A DNA stretch of 64,000 nt from JAZGGS01 sp963714405 (lineage in GTDB: Bacteria; Bacteroidota; Ignavibacteria; Ignavibacteriales; Ignavibacteriaceae): assembly GCA_963714405.1 (NCBI GenBank), contig CAVQOH010000001.1, positions 744,001 to 808,000 on the forward strand. Reading direction: 5' to 3'. Positions 44,227 to 53,303 of this stretch are shown here, piece by piece (position 1 is the stretch's first letter; every line of letters starts with the position of its first letter). The notes beneath the pieces are model-generated. The model was not told where the DNA came from and did no database searches. It was given only the letters and a program-made list of their open reading frames with translations. The translations under genes and the position numbers were made by a program.

Positions 44227-44820
44227 TTAAAATTTTTTAAAGAACATACTTCTAAAAATAATCTGTACATCTTTCTTTCCCCTTCCTTTTGCAGATGAAT
44301 ACAGTATTGTGTTTTCATCAACTTTAGCCTCCGGAAAAACTTCTGTAAGCTGTTTAATTGTTTTGGGGAATTCAGATTGTTTTAATTTATCTGCTTTGCT
44401 GAGAAGAAAAAAGTATGGAATATTTGATCTTATCAGCATATCATTAAGAGCAATATCGAGTTGGGTAGGTTTGTGCCGGCTATCTATAAAATGGAATGCC
44501 AGCGAAATATTTCTAGATTCAATAATATAGCTGGAAACGAGTTTTGCCCATTTATTACTTTCCGATTTGCTTACCTTCGCATAGCCATATCCTGGTAAAT
44601 CAACTATATAAAAAGTATCATCAACATTATAGTAATTTATTGAGCGTGTTTTACCTGGTGTGGAGCTAATTTTCGCAAGTGCCTTTCTGTTAAAAAAAGA
44701 ATTTATAAAAGAGGATTTACCAACATTCGATCTGCCGCAGAGAATTACCTCGGGCAGTTCTTTAGCCAGTGAATCTTCTAAATTAAAAACCGATTTAACG
44801 AAGGATACTTTATCAAACAT
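44227..44820 (-). CDS. engB: Ribosome biogenesis GTPase EngB/YsxC
   Basis: A 197-residue TrmE-Era-EngA-EngB-Septin family GTPase, needed for large-subunit assembly. G1 GRSNVGKSSFIN (about residue 28), G3 VDLPGYGYAKVSK, G4 SKADKL and the family-typical FFNRKALAKISSTPGKTR are present. It is separated from rplQ by a terminator, so it is probably transcribed independently, although it follows the translation cluster. Confidence 0.93.
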   Translation of the reverse strand: MFDKVSFVKSVFNLEDSLAKELPEVILCGRSNVGKSSFINSFFNRKALAKISSTPGKTRSINYYNVDDTFYIVDLPGYGYAKVSKSESNKWAKLVSSYIIESRNISLAFHFIDSRHKPTQLDIALNDMLIRSNIPYFFLLSKADKLKQSEFPKTIKQLTEVFPEAKVDENTILYSSAKGRGKKDVQIIFRSMFFKKF

Positions 44821-44823
44821 AAT

Positions 44824-44860
44824 AAAAAAAGAGTAACCAGTTAAACTAATTACTCTTACA
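44824..44860 (-). terminator. Rho-independent terminator after rplQ
   Basis: On the - strand: AGAGTAA, a 12-nt loop, TTACTCT and then a run of T (an A-run at 44824-44830 on the + strand). It closes the long ribosomal cluster before engB. Confidence 0.8.
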
Positions 44861-44881
44861 AATTACTAAAAACTATGAAAT

Positions 44882-45376
44882 TTATTTTTCAGTTTTTTCT
44901 ACAGTTTCTTCAACAAAATTAGCTTCTTCAACTTGTTCTTTTTCTTCAGCTTCTTTCTTCTCTTTAACCTTTGCTTGCTTTTCCTCTTTGCGTTCAGTTT
45001 CTTTAGCGGTAATTATATCATTGTAATCAACAAGCTCTATTATTGCTAACGGCGCAGCATCGCCCAGACGATTTCCAAGTTTGACTACTCTTGTATAACC
45101 ACCGGGTCTATCGCCAATTTTGGGAATAATTTCACTGAATAATTCTTTGACTGTTGCTTTATCCTTTAAGACTTTCATAACTTCTTTTTGAGCATGCAGA
45201 TCACCTTTTTTTGCTTTTGTTATTAGTTTTTCAGCAAACACCCTGGTTTCTTTGGCTTTGGCAACAGTGGTTTTAATTCTCTTATGTTTTAAAAGTGAAG
45301 TAGCTAGGGATGCTAAAGTTGCTCTACGATGACTCGAAGTTCTTCCAAGCTTTCTTCCTTTAACTCTGTGTCTCAT
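44882..45376 (-). CDS. rplQ: 50S ribosomal protein L17, C-terminally extended
   Basis: 164 residues; the L17 core (MRHRVKGRKLGRTSSHRRA, RPGGYTRVVKLGNRLGDAAP) covers residues 1-118. The remaining 45 or so residues are a Lys/Glu-rich low-complexity tail that most L17 proteins lack. Similar tails occur in some Bacteroidota. Last gene of the cluster, 24 bp after rpoA and closed by the terminator at 44824. Confidence 0.95.
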   Translation of the reverse strand: MRHRVKGRKLGRTSSHRRATLASLATSLLKHKRIKTTVAKAKETRVFAEKLITKAKKGDLHAQKEVMKVLKDKATVKELFSEIIPKIGDRPGGYTRVVKLGNRLGDAAPLAIIELVDYNDIITAKETERKEEKQAKVKEKKEAEEKEQVEEANFVEETVEKTEK

Positions 45377-45399
45377 TTAATTACCTTCTCTAAAAAAAA

Positions 45400-46395
45400 T
45401 TAATTGGTTTCCGTTTCTGCTTTAATATATTTATCTACATCCATCCCAAATTCAATTCCAAAATTTTCAACTATTTCCATTAATTCTGCAAGAGATTTTC
45501 TTCCAAAGTTTCTAAACTTTAGCATTTCAGCTTCATCTTTTGCAACAAGCTCACCAAGTGTTTGAATGTTTGCAGCTTTAAGGCAGTTATGAGATCTTAC
45601 GCTCAATTCAAGATCATCCACACTGGTTAAAAGTATTTTTCTAATTCTATCTGTTTCACTGTCTTTAGGAACAACCGTTTGTTCTTCCTCTTGCTCAATA
45701 TTAAAATTGATGAAGAGTTGAATATGTTCGCGAAGGACTTTTGCAGCCTGCGTTATTGCATCATCAGGTGTAACTGAACCATCAGTTGTAATTTCCATAG
45801 TTAATTGTTCGTAGTCATTCTTATCACCAATTCGAACATTATCTACATGAAAATTTACATTTCTAATAGGTGTAAAAATAGAATCAATAGGAATAACTCC
45901 AATGGTTTGCTCAGGATTAACGTTCTCATTTGCAGGAACATAACCGGAACCTTTTCCAACTTCCAATTCAATATCCAGCTTACAACTACTATTCAAAGTA
46001 GCAATATGAAGATCTGGATTCAGTATTTCTATTTCGTTACTTGCTTTTTGTATATCTGAAGCAGTCCATTCGCCTTGACCATTAAAGGAAAAGTTTATTT
46101 TACCAGGTTTGTTGGCAAGAAGTTTCATTCTAACCTGTTTTAGATTTAATATTATCTCTGAAACATCTTCCACAACTCCTTCAATAGTTGTAAACTCATG
46201 TAGAATGCCTCCGAATTTAACGGAGGTAATAGCTGCACCTTTTAATGATGATAATAATACACGCCTGAGAGAATTACCTAAAGTAACACCAAATCCTCTC
46301 TCTAATGGTTGAAGGGAGAACTTTCCGAAAGTATTTTTATAACTAGCTTCATCAAGAACAACAGCTTCCGGCATCTTTAAATATGTAACACTCAT
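45400..46395 (-). CDS. rpoA: RNA polymerase alpha subunit
   Basis: 331 residues, normal length. N-terminal dimerisation domain with FGKFSLQPLERGFGVTLGNSLRRVLLSSLKG; C-terminal domain with DDLELSVRSHNCLKAANIQTLGELV and LLKFRNFGRKSL-type helix. It is placed between rpsD and rplQ, the standard alpha-operon order. Confidence 0.97.
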   Translation of the reverse strand: MSVTYLKMPEAVVLDEASYKNTFGKFSLQPLERGFGVTLGNSLRRVLLSSLKGAAITSVKFGGILHEFTTIEGVVEDVSEIILNLKQVRMKLLANKPGKINFSFNGQGEWTASDIQKASNEIEILNPDLHIATLNSSCKLDIELEVGKGSGYVPANENVNPEQTIGVIPIDSIFTPIRNVNFHVDNVRIGDKNDYEQLTMEITTDGSVTPDDAITQAAKVLREHIQLFINFNIEQEEEQTVVPKDSETDRIRKILLTSVDDLELSVRSHNCLKAANIQTLGELVAKDEAEMLKFRNFGRKSLAELMEIVENFGIEFGMDVDKYIKAETETN

Positions 46396-46428
46396 TTATA
46401 ATCCTCTAGAAATTCTCAAAAAAAATTC

Positions 46429-47055
46429 TTATTTAGAATAAAGTTCAACAACTAATTGTTCATTTGCATTTAGTGGAACTTCACTTCTTTCTGGAACCTG
46501 TAAAAAAGTTCCGCTCAAAGCAGCTTTATCCGTAGTAAGCCATCCATACGTACTGTCTTTAATTCTTTTAAGTGAATCGTGGATAGCATCAAGTTTTTTA
46601 CTTTTATCTTTTACCTTTATTATATCGCCTTCGCTTAATAAATATGAAGGGATATCAACAAGCTTTTCGTTAATAAGAAAGTGCCTGTGTTTAATTAACT
46701 GTCTTGCCTGTTTTCTGGAGGAAGCAAATCCCAGCCTGAAAACAACATTATCAAAACGGCGTTCCAGTAACCGGATAAGGTTTTCGCCAGTAATGCCCTT
46801 TTGTTTATTGGCTTTCTCAAAATAATTTTTAAATTGTGTTTCAAGAAGTCCATAAGATCTTTTAATTTTCTGCTTTTCGCGAAGCTGAATTCCATATTCA
46901 GATACTTTTGTTCTTCTACTCTGTCCATGTTCACCAGGCGGATAATTCCTTGCTTCAATCGGGCATTTTTCAGTATAACATTTTTGTCCCTTAAGGAATA
47001 ACTTTTGCCTTTCTCTTCTACACAATTTGCAAACTGAATCAGTATATCTTGCCAT
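46429..47055 (-). CDS. rpsD: 30S ribosomal protein S4 (zinc-binding form)
   Basis: 208 residues. The four cysteines Cys9, Cys12, Cys26 and Cys31 of the zinc-binding S4 form are present. The S4 RNA-binding domain (RRFDNVVFRLGFASSRKQARQLIKHRHF) is intact. S4 is a primary assembly protein and a possible repressor of its own operon. Confidence 0.97.
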   Translation of the reverse strand: MARYTDSVCKLCRRERQKLFLKGQKCYTEKCPIEARNYPPGEHGQSRRTKVSEYGIQLREKQKIKRSYGLLETQFKNYFEKANKQKGITGENLIRLLERRFDNVVFRLGFASSRKQARQLIKHRHFLINEKLVDIPSYLLSEGDIIKVKDKSKKLDAIHDSLKRIKDSTYGWLTTDKAALSGTFLQVPERSEVPLNANEQLVVELYSK

Positions 47056-47070
47056 TACTTCCTCTTTAAA

Positions 47071-47457
47071 TTAAACTCTTCTTCTTTTAGGCGGTCTGCA
47101 GCCGTTATGTGGAATTGGTGTAACATCCTTAATAGATGAAATTTCCAAACCAGCAGTATGTAATGCTCTTATAGCGGCTTCCCTGCCTGAACCCGGGCCT
47201 TTAACAAGTACTTCAATTTTTCTTAAACCCAAATCATAAGCTTCTTTTGCTGCAGCTTCCGCAGAAACTTGAGCAGCAAATGGTGTATTTTTTCTAGAAC
47301 CTTTAAAGCCGTTTTTCCCTGCAGATGACCAGGAAATTGTATTACCATAAATATCAGTTAAAGTAACAATTACATTATTGAATGTTGCCTTTATGTGTGC
47401 AATTCCATTTGCATCAACCTGGGTTTTTTTCTTTGTTCTTCTAATGGACTTAGCCAA
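47071..47457 (-). CDS. rpsK: 30S ribosomal protein S11
   Basis: 128 residues, normal length, with TFNNVIVTLTDIYGNTISWSSAG and the C-terminal DVTPIPHNGCRPPKRRRV end. Located between rpsM and rpsD. Confidence 0.97.
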   Translation of the reverse strand: MAKSIRRTKKKTQVDANGIAHIKATFNNVIVTLTDIYGNTISWSSAGKNGFKGSRKNTPFAAQVSAEAAAKEAYDLGLRKIEVLVKGPGSGREAAIRALHTAGLEISSIKDVTPIPHNGCRPPKRRRV

Positions 47458-47485
47458 TTCTCTAACCTCCGAGACTTATCAATTA

Positions 47486-47869
47486 TTATTTCTTAGTTGG
47501 TGTTTTTTTCTTGCCGGCAACGGTCTTTCTTTTACCCTTCCTGGTTCTGGCATTTGTTCGGGTTCGTTGCCCGCGAACAGTAAGTCCTTTTCTATGCCTT
47601 ATACCTCTGTAGGTACCAATATCCATTAACCGCTTGATGTTTTGCTGTACTTCTGAACGTAGGGCACCTTCAACTTTATAATCTGCGGTTAATACCGCTC
47701 TAATTTCAGCAACATCTTCTTCAGTAAGATCAGAAACTTTCTTTTTAGGATCTACTTTTGCTTTTTCCAATACATCTTCAGAAGCAGCCATTCCAATACC
47801 AAAAATGTATTGCAAGCCGTACAAAACCGCTTTATTTTTTGGTAAATCAACTCCAGATATTCGAGCCAA
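47486..47869 (-). CDS. rpsM: 30S ribosomal protein S13
   Basis: 127 residues, starting MARISGVDLPKNKAV, with the RGIRHRKGLTVRGQRTRTNAR-type C terminus and a short basic tail. It heads the alpha section, directly after rpmJ. Confidence 0.97.
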   Translation of the reverse strand: MARISGVDLPKNKAVLYGLQYIFGIGMAASEDVLEKAKVDPKKKVSDLTEEDVAEIRAVLTADYKVEGALRSEVQQNIKRLMDIGTYRGIRHRKGLTVRGQRTRTNARTRKGKRKTVAGKKKTPTKK

Positions 47870-47889
47870 TTAACTTCTCCTTAAAAAAT

Positions 47890-48003
47890 TTAACCTTGTC
47901 TTTGTTTGTGCTTAGGATTTACGCAAATTACTCTAACAACGCCTTTGCGTTTAATAACTTTACACTTTTCACATATTTTTTTTACTGATGCTCTAACTTT
48001 CAT
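47890..48003 (-). CDS. rpmJ: 50S ribosomal protein L36
   Basis: 37 residues, starting MKVRASVKKICEKCKVIKRK and ending PKHKQRQG. The zinc ligands Cys11, Cys14, Cys27 and His32 are in place (the C+ form). It fits the gap between infA and rpsM exactly. Confidence 0.95.
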   Translation of the reverse strand: MKVRASVKKICEKCKVIKRKGVVRVICVNPKHKQRQG

Positions 48004-48013
48004 AGAAACTCCG

Positions 48014-48232
48014 TTACTTATACCTGTAAGTAATTCTTCCTTTTTTTAAATCGTAAGGAGATAATTCAACTGAAACTTTATCTCCGACTAATATTCTAAT
48101 AAAATGCATTCTCATTTTACCAGAAATATGAGCTAATATTTCATGTTCGTTTTCTAGTTTCACTTTAAACGTAGCATTCGGCAAAGTTTCAGTAACTACG
48201 CCATCTATTTTAATAGGTCCTTGTTTAGCCAT
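48014..48232 (-). CDS. infA: Translation initiation factor IF-1
   Basis: 72 residues with the OB-fold pattern (IKIDGVVTETLPNATFKVKLENEH, MRMHFIRILVGDKVSVELSPYD). Its start codon touches the stop of map, indicating coupling. Confidence 0.95.
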   Translation of the reverse strand: MAKQGPIKIDGVVTETLPNATFKVKLENEHEILAHISGKMRMHFIRILVGDKVSVELSPYDLKKGRITYRYK

Positions 48233-48993
48233 TAAACTACTGTTAATATCTCCGGTTCACTATCACTAATTAGTATAGTATGTTCATAATGTGCAGAAGG
48301 ATTCCCATCTGCTGTAATTACAGTCCATCCATCCGATGCTGTAATAACTTTATAACTGCCCATGTTTACCATAGGTTCAATTGCCAGAGTCATTCCCTGT
48401 TTCAGCTTTGCCCCTGTACCTCTTTTTCCGAAATTAGGAATTGATGGTTCTTCATGCAGATATTTTCCAACACCATGTCCACATAAATCTCTTACAACTG
48501 AAAAACTATTCTCTTCAACAAATTTTTGCACTGCAGCTGAAATATCGTGAACCCTGTTACCTTCTTTTGCAGCTTCAATACCAGTGTACAACGATTTTTC
48601 AGTTACTTCCAATAATTTTTTTTTATCTTCAGAAATAGATCCAACAGCCACAGAAATTGCAGCATCACCATAAAAATTATTTTTAAGAACACCTACATCC
48701 AGTGAAATTATTTCACCTTCTTTTAGTACCCTGCTACCCGGTATTCCGTGTACAACTTCATCATCTACAGATGTACAAACAGAGCCCGGAAAACCAGGTG
48801 CATTTCCCTGGGAATATCCTTTAAATGCAGGGATAGCATTATTACTTCTTATATAATCTTCAGCAATTTTATCTACTTCTAAAGTTGTAATACCTGCTTC
48901 GATTTTGCTTTTAACCAACTGTAATGTTTCAGCTACAATTCTACAACTTTCCCTAATAAAATCGATCTCTTTTTTCGTTTTAATATAAATCAC
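48232..48993 (-). CDS. map: Methionine aminopeptidase, type I
   Basis: 253 residues; removes the initiator Met. The metal ligands are in SLDVGVLKNNFYGDAAISV, DLCGHGVGKYLHEEP and MTLAIEPMV. It starts with GTG at 48993, overlapping the end of secY by about 11 bp. No adk gene lies between secY and map, unlike in many bacteria. Confidence 0.95.
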   Translation of the reverse strand: MIYIKTKKEIDFIRESCRIVAETLQLVKSKIEAGITTLEVDKIAEDYIRSNNAIPAFKGYSQGNAPGFPGSVCTSVDDEVVHGIPGSRVLKEGEIISLDVGVLKNNFYGDAAISVAVGSISEDKKKLLEVTEKSLYTGIEAAKEGNRVHDISAAVQKFVEENSFSVVRDLCGHGVGKYLHEEPSIPNFGKRGTGAKLKQGMTLAIEPMVNMGSYKVITASDGWTVITADGNPSAHYEHTILISDSEPEILTVV

Positions 48994-49002
48994 AAAGCAC
49001 TA

Positions 49003-50336
49003 TTACCTGCGTCCTCTAAGCTTACCCGATTTCATAAAACCATCGTAATGCCGCATCAATAAATGCGATTCAATTTGTTGGAGAGTATCTAAAGCAACTC
49101 CGACAATAATTAATAAACTGGTTCCACCAAAAAATGTGCAAACTGCCCTGAAACTCCCAGCGTAAAAACAAACGCAGGCAGAATTGCCACAATTGCCAAA
49201 AAGATAGAGCCCGGTAATGTAATTTTTGTTAAAATATTATCAATAAACTCTGATGTTTGTTTACCCGGTCTTATTCCAGGAATAAATCCACCCTGTTTTT
49301 TCATATTATCTGCAACATCTTTTGGATTAAAAGCAATTGCTGTATAAAAATATGTAAAGAACACAATCATTAAGGCATAAATTGTTGAATAAACAGGAGA
49401 TGTCCATACAAACCATCCAGATAAGGTTTGTAAAAATTCATTATCAGGGAAAAAAGATAAAACCGTATTAGGAATAAACATAATAGATTGAGCAAAAATA
49501 ATAGGCATAACACCCGCAGTATTTACTCTTAAAGGAATATACTGCGTTACACCACCATATACTTTTCTTCCTACAACACGTTTTGCATACTGAACGGGGA
49601 TACGCCTTGTACCCTGTGTTACTAAAACAACACCAGCTATAATAAAGAACATAAAAACTAATATTATCAATTCCATTATAATTGATCTTTGGCCAGCACT
49701 CAGCAGTCTTACTTCATCAAGAACAGCGAATGGAAACTGCGCAATAATTCCAATAAAGATTATAAGAGAAATTCCGTTACCAATACCTTTTTCAGTAATT
49801 TGTTCACCCATCCACATCATAAAAACAGTACCGGCAGTTAAAATTATAATCGTGGTAATTACCCAAGCGATTCCCTGAACGGGTGCAGGAACAATGGGTA
49901 AACCCTGAACCTGCATATTTAGCAATCTTACAGTCACTCCCCATGCCTGCATTGCCGAAATCAGAACGGTTCCATACCTAGTAAGCTGTGTAATCTTTTT
50001 CCTGCCTTCTTCACCTTCCTGCTGAAGCTTCTGGAAGTAAGGAATTACTGCTCCTAAAAGCTGGATTATAATTGATGCAGATATGTAAGGCATTATTCCA
50101 AGTGCAAAAATTGCAGCATTACTAAACGCACCACCAACAAATAAATCATACAAACCAAATAGATTATCAGTTGTACTGTTTTCCATGCTTTCTGTAAGAA
50201 GAGCAGCATCAACTCCGGGTAAAGTAATATGTGCACCAAGGCGAACTAACACAAGCAACGCCAAAGTATAAAAAATTCTTTGGCGGAGTTCATGAATCTT
50301 AAATATATTTCTGAATGTATCTGTAAGTTTTGACAT
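49003..50336 (-). CDS. secY: Protein translocase channel subunit SecY, one frameshift
   Basis: Ten-helix channel of the Sec translocase, starting MSKLTDTFRNIFKIHELRQRI at 50336. The annotated frame stops early at 49110; dropping one base in the A-run at about 49129-49134 restores the normal C terminus (GGTSLLIIVGVALDTLQQIESH, then GKLRGRR) with a stop at 49003. The break is therefore most likely an error, and the full protein is about 444 residues. Confidence 0.93.
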
Positions 50337-50347
50337 TTAAATCCGCA

Positions 50348-50806
50348 TTATACTATTTTTATCGAACCACCTGCAGCTTCTACTTTTTCTTTAGCAGATT
50401 TGCTGACAGCGCTGACTTCCAAATTGAGTTTTGCTTTAAGTTCACCCTTACCAAGAATCTTTATTGGTTTGGTGATGCTGGAAACTAATCCAAGATTCTT
50501 AAGATTTTCTGCATTCAAAACATCACCGCTTATTTTTTTCTCATCTGCAACTCGCTGAAGTGCATTTACATTTACTACTTGAAAAGTAACCTTAAAAATA
50601 TTTGTAAAACCAAATTTTGGAATTCTTCTTTGCAAAGGCATTTGTCCGCCTTCAAACCAATCCTTCTTTGAAGCACCGGAGCGTGAAAGCTGTCCATTCA
50701 TACCTTTTGTAGCTGTTCCACCTCTACCGCTTCCTTCACCGCGGCCAATTCTCTTTCTGGTTTTTCTGGAGCCAGGTGCGTATTTGAGATTACTTAATCT
50801 ATCCAT
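50348..50806 (-). CDS. rplO: 50S ribosomal protein L15
   Basis: 152 residues; GSRKTRKRIGRGEGSGRGGTA and the internal GGQMPLQRRIPKFGF are the family signatures. Located between rpmD and secY as in the standard spc order. Confidence 0.97.
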   Translation of the reverse strand: MDRLSNLKYAPGSRKTRKRIGRGEGSGRGGTATKGMNGQLSRSGASKKDWFEGGQMPLQRRIPKFGFTNIFKVTFQVVNVNALQRVADEKKISGDVLNAENLKNLGLVSSITKPIKILGKGELKAKLNLEVSAVSKSAKEKVEAAGGSIKIV

Positions 50807-50815
50807 TTTTCTACC

Positions 50816-51001
50816 TTATTCTTTTACTTCTTCAACTTTTACAAGATGTGATACTTTATTTATCATACCACGAATTTGCGGAGTATCGGTATGCAATTTT
50901 TCCCAGTTAGGTCTTCCTAATCCCAAAGCTTTAATAGTTCTTTTCTGGTCCTTAGGCCTATCAATTATACTTCCAGTTTGTATTACTTTAATCTTACCCA
51001 T
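50816..51001 (-). CDS. rpmD: 50S ribosomal protein L30
   Basis: 61 residues with the VIQTGSIIDRPKDQKRTIKALGL pattern (KALGLGR loop). Located between rpsE and rplO. Confidence 0.93.
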   Translation of the reverse strand: MGKIKVIQTGSIIDRPKDQKRTIKALGLGRPNWEKLHTDTPQIRGMINKVSHLVKVEEVKE

Positions 51002-51012
51002 AAAATCCTCAA

Positions 51013-51519
51013 CTAAGAGTTAAATAATTCATTAATAGTGATTCCTCTTTTTCCAGACATCTTTTTTCCATCAATCTGATTTACAAGCCCGTTTAAGGTA
51101 GCTTTAACTTGGTTATGAGGATTACTGGATCCAAGAGATTTAGTTAGCACATCCTGCACTCCTGCCAATTCTAAAACTGCGCGCACTCCGCCTCCAGCTA
51201 TGAGTCCTGTTCCAGGAGAAGCCGGTTTAAGCATTACTCTGCCTGCGCCATATTTACCAATAGTAGCATGGGCCAATGTGCCTTTAATAATTGGAACATT
51301 TACCAAACTCTTTTTCGCATCATCAATTCCTTTTGATATTGCATCGGTTACTTCGTTAGCTTTACCAAGACCAACTCCAACAGTTCCATTACCGTTACCT
51401 ACAACAACTATTGCATTAAAGCTAAACCTGCGTCCGCCTTTAACAACTTTGGCAACCCTATTAATATGAACAACTTTTTCTTTGAAACCATCGGTTTCAT
51501 TATGTTTAACTGATTTCAA
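51013..51519 (-). CDS. rpsE: 30S ribosomal protein S5
   Basis: 168 residues; RVAKVVKGGRRFSFNAIVVVGNGNG and the GTGLIAGGGVRAVLELAGVQDVLTK segment are typical. It has its own ribosome binding site (AGGAGAA) and lies 61 bp after the tRNA-Gln gene, so its messenger may begin at the processed tRNA end. Confidence 0.97.
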   Translation of the reverse strand: MKSVKHNETDGFKEKVVHINRVAKVVKGGRRFSFNAIVVVGNGNGTVGVGLGKANEVTDAISKGIDDAKKSLVNVPIIKGTLAHATIGKYGAGRVMLKPASPGTGLIAGGGVRAVLELAGVQDVLTKSLGSSNPHNQVKATLNGLVNQIDGKKMSGKRGITINELFNS

Positions 51520-51579
51520 TTAATTCTCCTGGTGAACTCTAATTGTATTAGATTAAATTTCTGTTTTTAAAAACTTAAG

Positions 51580-51650
51580 CTGCCGGGAGAGGACTCGAAC
51601 CTCTACAGACGCCTCCAAAGGGCGTAGTCCTGCCATTAGACGACCCGGCA
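51580..51650 (-). tRNA. tRNA-Gln (anticodon UUG)
   Basis: On the - strand a full cloverleaf can be folded: acceptor TGCCGGG/CCCGGCA, D arm with GTCTAATGGCAGGAC, anticodon stem ACGCC/GGCGT around loop CTTTGGA (anticodon TTG), and T arm AGAGG TTCGAGT CCTCT. The first base is U and the discriminator base G, as in most tRNA-Gln. CCA is not encoded. It sits inside the spc cluster between rplR (stop 51668) and rpsE (start 51519), on the same strand. Confidence 0.95.
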
Positions 51651-51667
51651 AATGAGATATCCGGTAA

Positions 51668-52027
51668 TCAAAATTTCAGCCCGCCTTCCCGCGCACCATT
51701 TGCAACTGCTTGTACCCGGCCGTGGTACCTATAACCATTTCTATCAAATAACACAACAGAAATATTTTTTTCAGCTGCTCTTTTAGCAAGTAAACTACCA
51801 ACAAGTTTACTGCGTTCAATTTTACCTTTAGATGATTTCAAATCACTTTTTAGTTCTTTACACAATGTTGAAGCAGAAACAAGTGTTTTGCCTGTAGTAT
51901 CATCTATAATCTGAGCATAAATATTATTTAAACTTCTATAAACAGTAAGACGAGGTTTTTCTGATGTGCCGTTTATTTTCTTTCTAATTTTAATCTTGGC
52001 ACGTTCTCTCGAATTTAACTTTTTCAT
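51668..52027 (-). CDS. rplR: 50S ribosomal protein L18
   Basis: 119 residues; RLTVYRSLNNIYAQIIDDTTGKTL and the C-terminal FDRNGYRYHGRVQAVANGAREGGLKF are typical. The tRNA-Gln begins 17 bp after its stop. Confidence 0.96.
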   Translation of the reverse strand: MKKLNSRERAKIKIRKKINGTSEKPRLTVYRSLNNIYAQIIDDTTGKTLVSASTLCKELKSDLKSSKGKIERSKLVGSLLAKRAAEKNISVVLFDRNGYRYHGRVQAVANGAREGGLKF

Positions 52028-52054
52028 TTCTTACATTATCTCCAATATAAATAT

Positions 52055-52591
52055 TTAACCAGCAGTCTTACCAGCTTTTCTTATTATATGTTCATCAGAA
52101 TATTTAATACCTTTACCTTTGTAGGGCTCCGGTTTTCTATACGATCTAATTTTTGCTGCGACCAAACCAACAAGCTGCTTATCAATACCTGAAACTACTA
52201 TTTGAATTTGTGTAGGTGATTCCAAAGTTATACCATCAGGAGGAATGAAAAATATTGGGTGGGAATATCCAATATTAAGAAGCAAATTCTTTCCTTTCAA
52301 TTCCGCCTTATAGCCTACACCAACAATATCAAGCGTTTTTTTGTAGGTATCGGTAACACCTGTTACCATGTTTTGAATCAACGCCCTTGAAAGACCATGC
52401 AAAGATTTATTTTCTTTTGAATCATTTGGCCTTGAAACATTTACCTGGTTATCAGCAATTTCGATACCTATATTTGGATGAATTCGCTGGTTTAATTCAC
52501 CCTTTGGTCCCTTAATATTAAGAAGGTTATCCTTCACGGTTAATTTAACACCTTCAGGAATAACTATTGGTTTTTTACCTACTCTAGACAC
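52055..52591 (-). CDS. rplF: 50S ribosomal protein L6
   Basis: 178 residues; MSRVGKKPIVIPEGVKL start and the C-terminal RKPEPYKGKGIKYSDEHI, nearly invariant in L6. Located between rpsH and rplR. Confidence 0.97.
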   Translation of the reverse strand: MSRVGKKPIVIPEGVKLTVKDNLLNIKGPKGELNQRIHPNIGIEIADNQVNVSRPNDSKENKSLHGLSRALIQNMVTGVTDTYKKTLDIVGVGYKAELKGKNLLLNIGYSHPIFFIPPDGITLESPTQIQIVVSGIDKQLVGLVAAKIRSYRKPEPYKGKGIKYSDEHIIRKAGKTAG

Positions 52592-52614
52592 TTAATTAAC
52601 TCCATAAAATTTTT

Positions 52615-53010
52615 TTACCAGATATAACAAACAACTTCTCCACCAAGTAACTGTTTCTTTGCTTCCTTATCAGTTAAAAGCCCTTTTGATGTTGAAATTA
52701 CAGCAGTACCCAAACCATTTAATACGCGTGGTAATTCATCTGATTTTTTATATACTCTTAAACCCGGCTTACTAATTTTCTTTAATCCGTTTATTGCAGG
52801 AACTCCATTTTTATACTTGAGCAAAACATTAATTTTGTTTTGTTTATTATCCTCTAAAATTTCGTAATCTACAATGTAACCACGGGATTTTAATATTTCT
52901 GATAAACCAATCTTCATTTTAGAAGATGGAATTTCTACCCGGACTTTTTTTGCTTTTGAAGCATTTCTAATCCTGGTCAAATAATCTGCAATAGGATCTG
53001 TAACTGGCAT
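52615..53010 (-). CDS. rpsH: 30S ribosomal protein S8
   Basis: 131 residues from the ATG at 53010 (MPVTDPIADYLTRIRNA). A longer frame to 53100 overlaps rpsN and is not supported. The C-terminal STSKGLLTDKEAKKQLLGGE matches the family. S8 commonly represses the spc operon. Confidence 0.96.
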   Translation of the reverse strand: MPVTDPIADYLTRIRNASKAKKVRVEIPSSKMKIGLSEILKSRGYIVDYEILEDNKQNKINVLLKYKNGVPAINGLKKISKPGLRVYKKSDELPRVLNGLGTAVISTSKGLLTDKEAKKQLLGGEVVCYIW

Positions 53011-53023
53011 ATACTTACTCCTC

Positions 53024-53293
53024 TTACCAACTTGATTTCTTAATGCCCGGCAATTCGCCTTTAAGGGCCATTTCTCTAAAAACAAGCCGGGAAACCCCAA
53101 ACTTGCGGTAATAGCTTCTTGTTCTTCCTGTAAACATGCAACGGTTTTTCAATCTTACAGGTGAAGAATTTTTAGGTAATCTTTGTAAGGCATCGTAATC
53201 ACCATTCGCTTTCAGTTCTTCTCTAAGCTTTTTGTACTTCATATAAAGCTTGCGTCTTTTTTCATCACGTGCAATTAAACTTTTACGAGCCAT
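53024..53293 (-). CDS. rpsN: 30S ribosomal protein S14 (zinc-free form)
   Basis: 89 residues from the ATG at 53293 (MARKSLIARDEKRRKL); a longer frame to 53344 lies inside rplE. It lacks the CxxC pairs of the zinc form and has the long C-minus form with RCMFTGRTRSYYRKFGVSR. Confidence 0.96.
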   Translation of the reverse strand: MARKSLIARDEKRRKLYMKYKKLREELKANGDYDALQRLPKNSSPVRLKNRCMFTGRTRSYYRKFGVSRLVFREMALKGELPGIKKSSW

Positions 53294-53303
53294 AATTCTC
53301 CTG

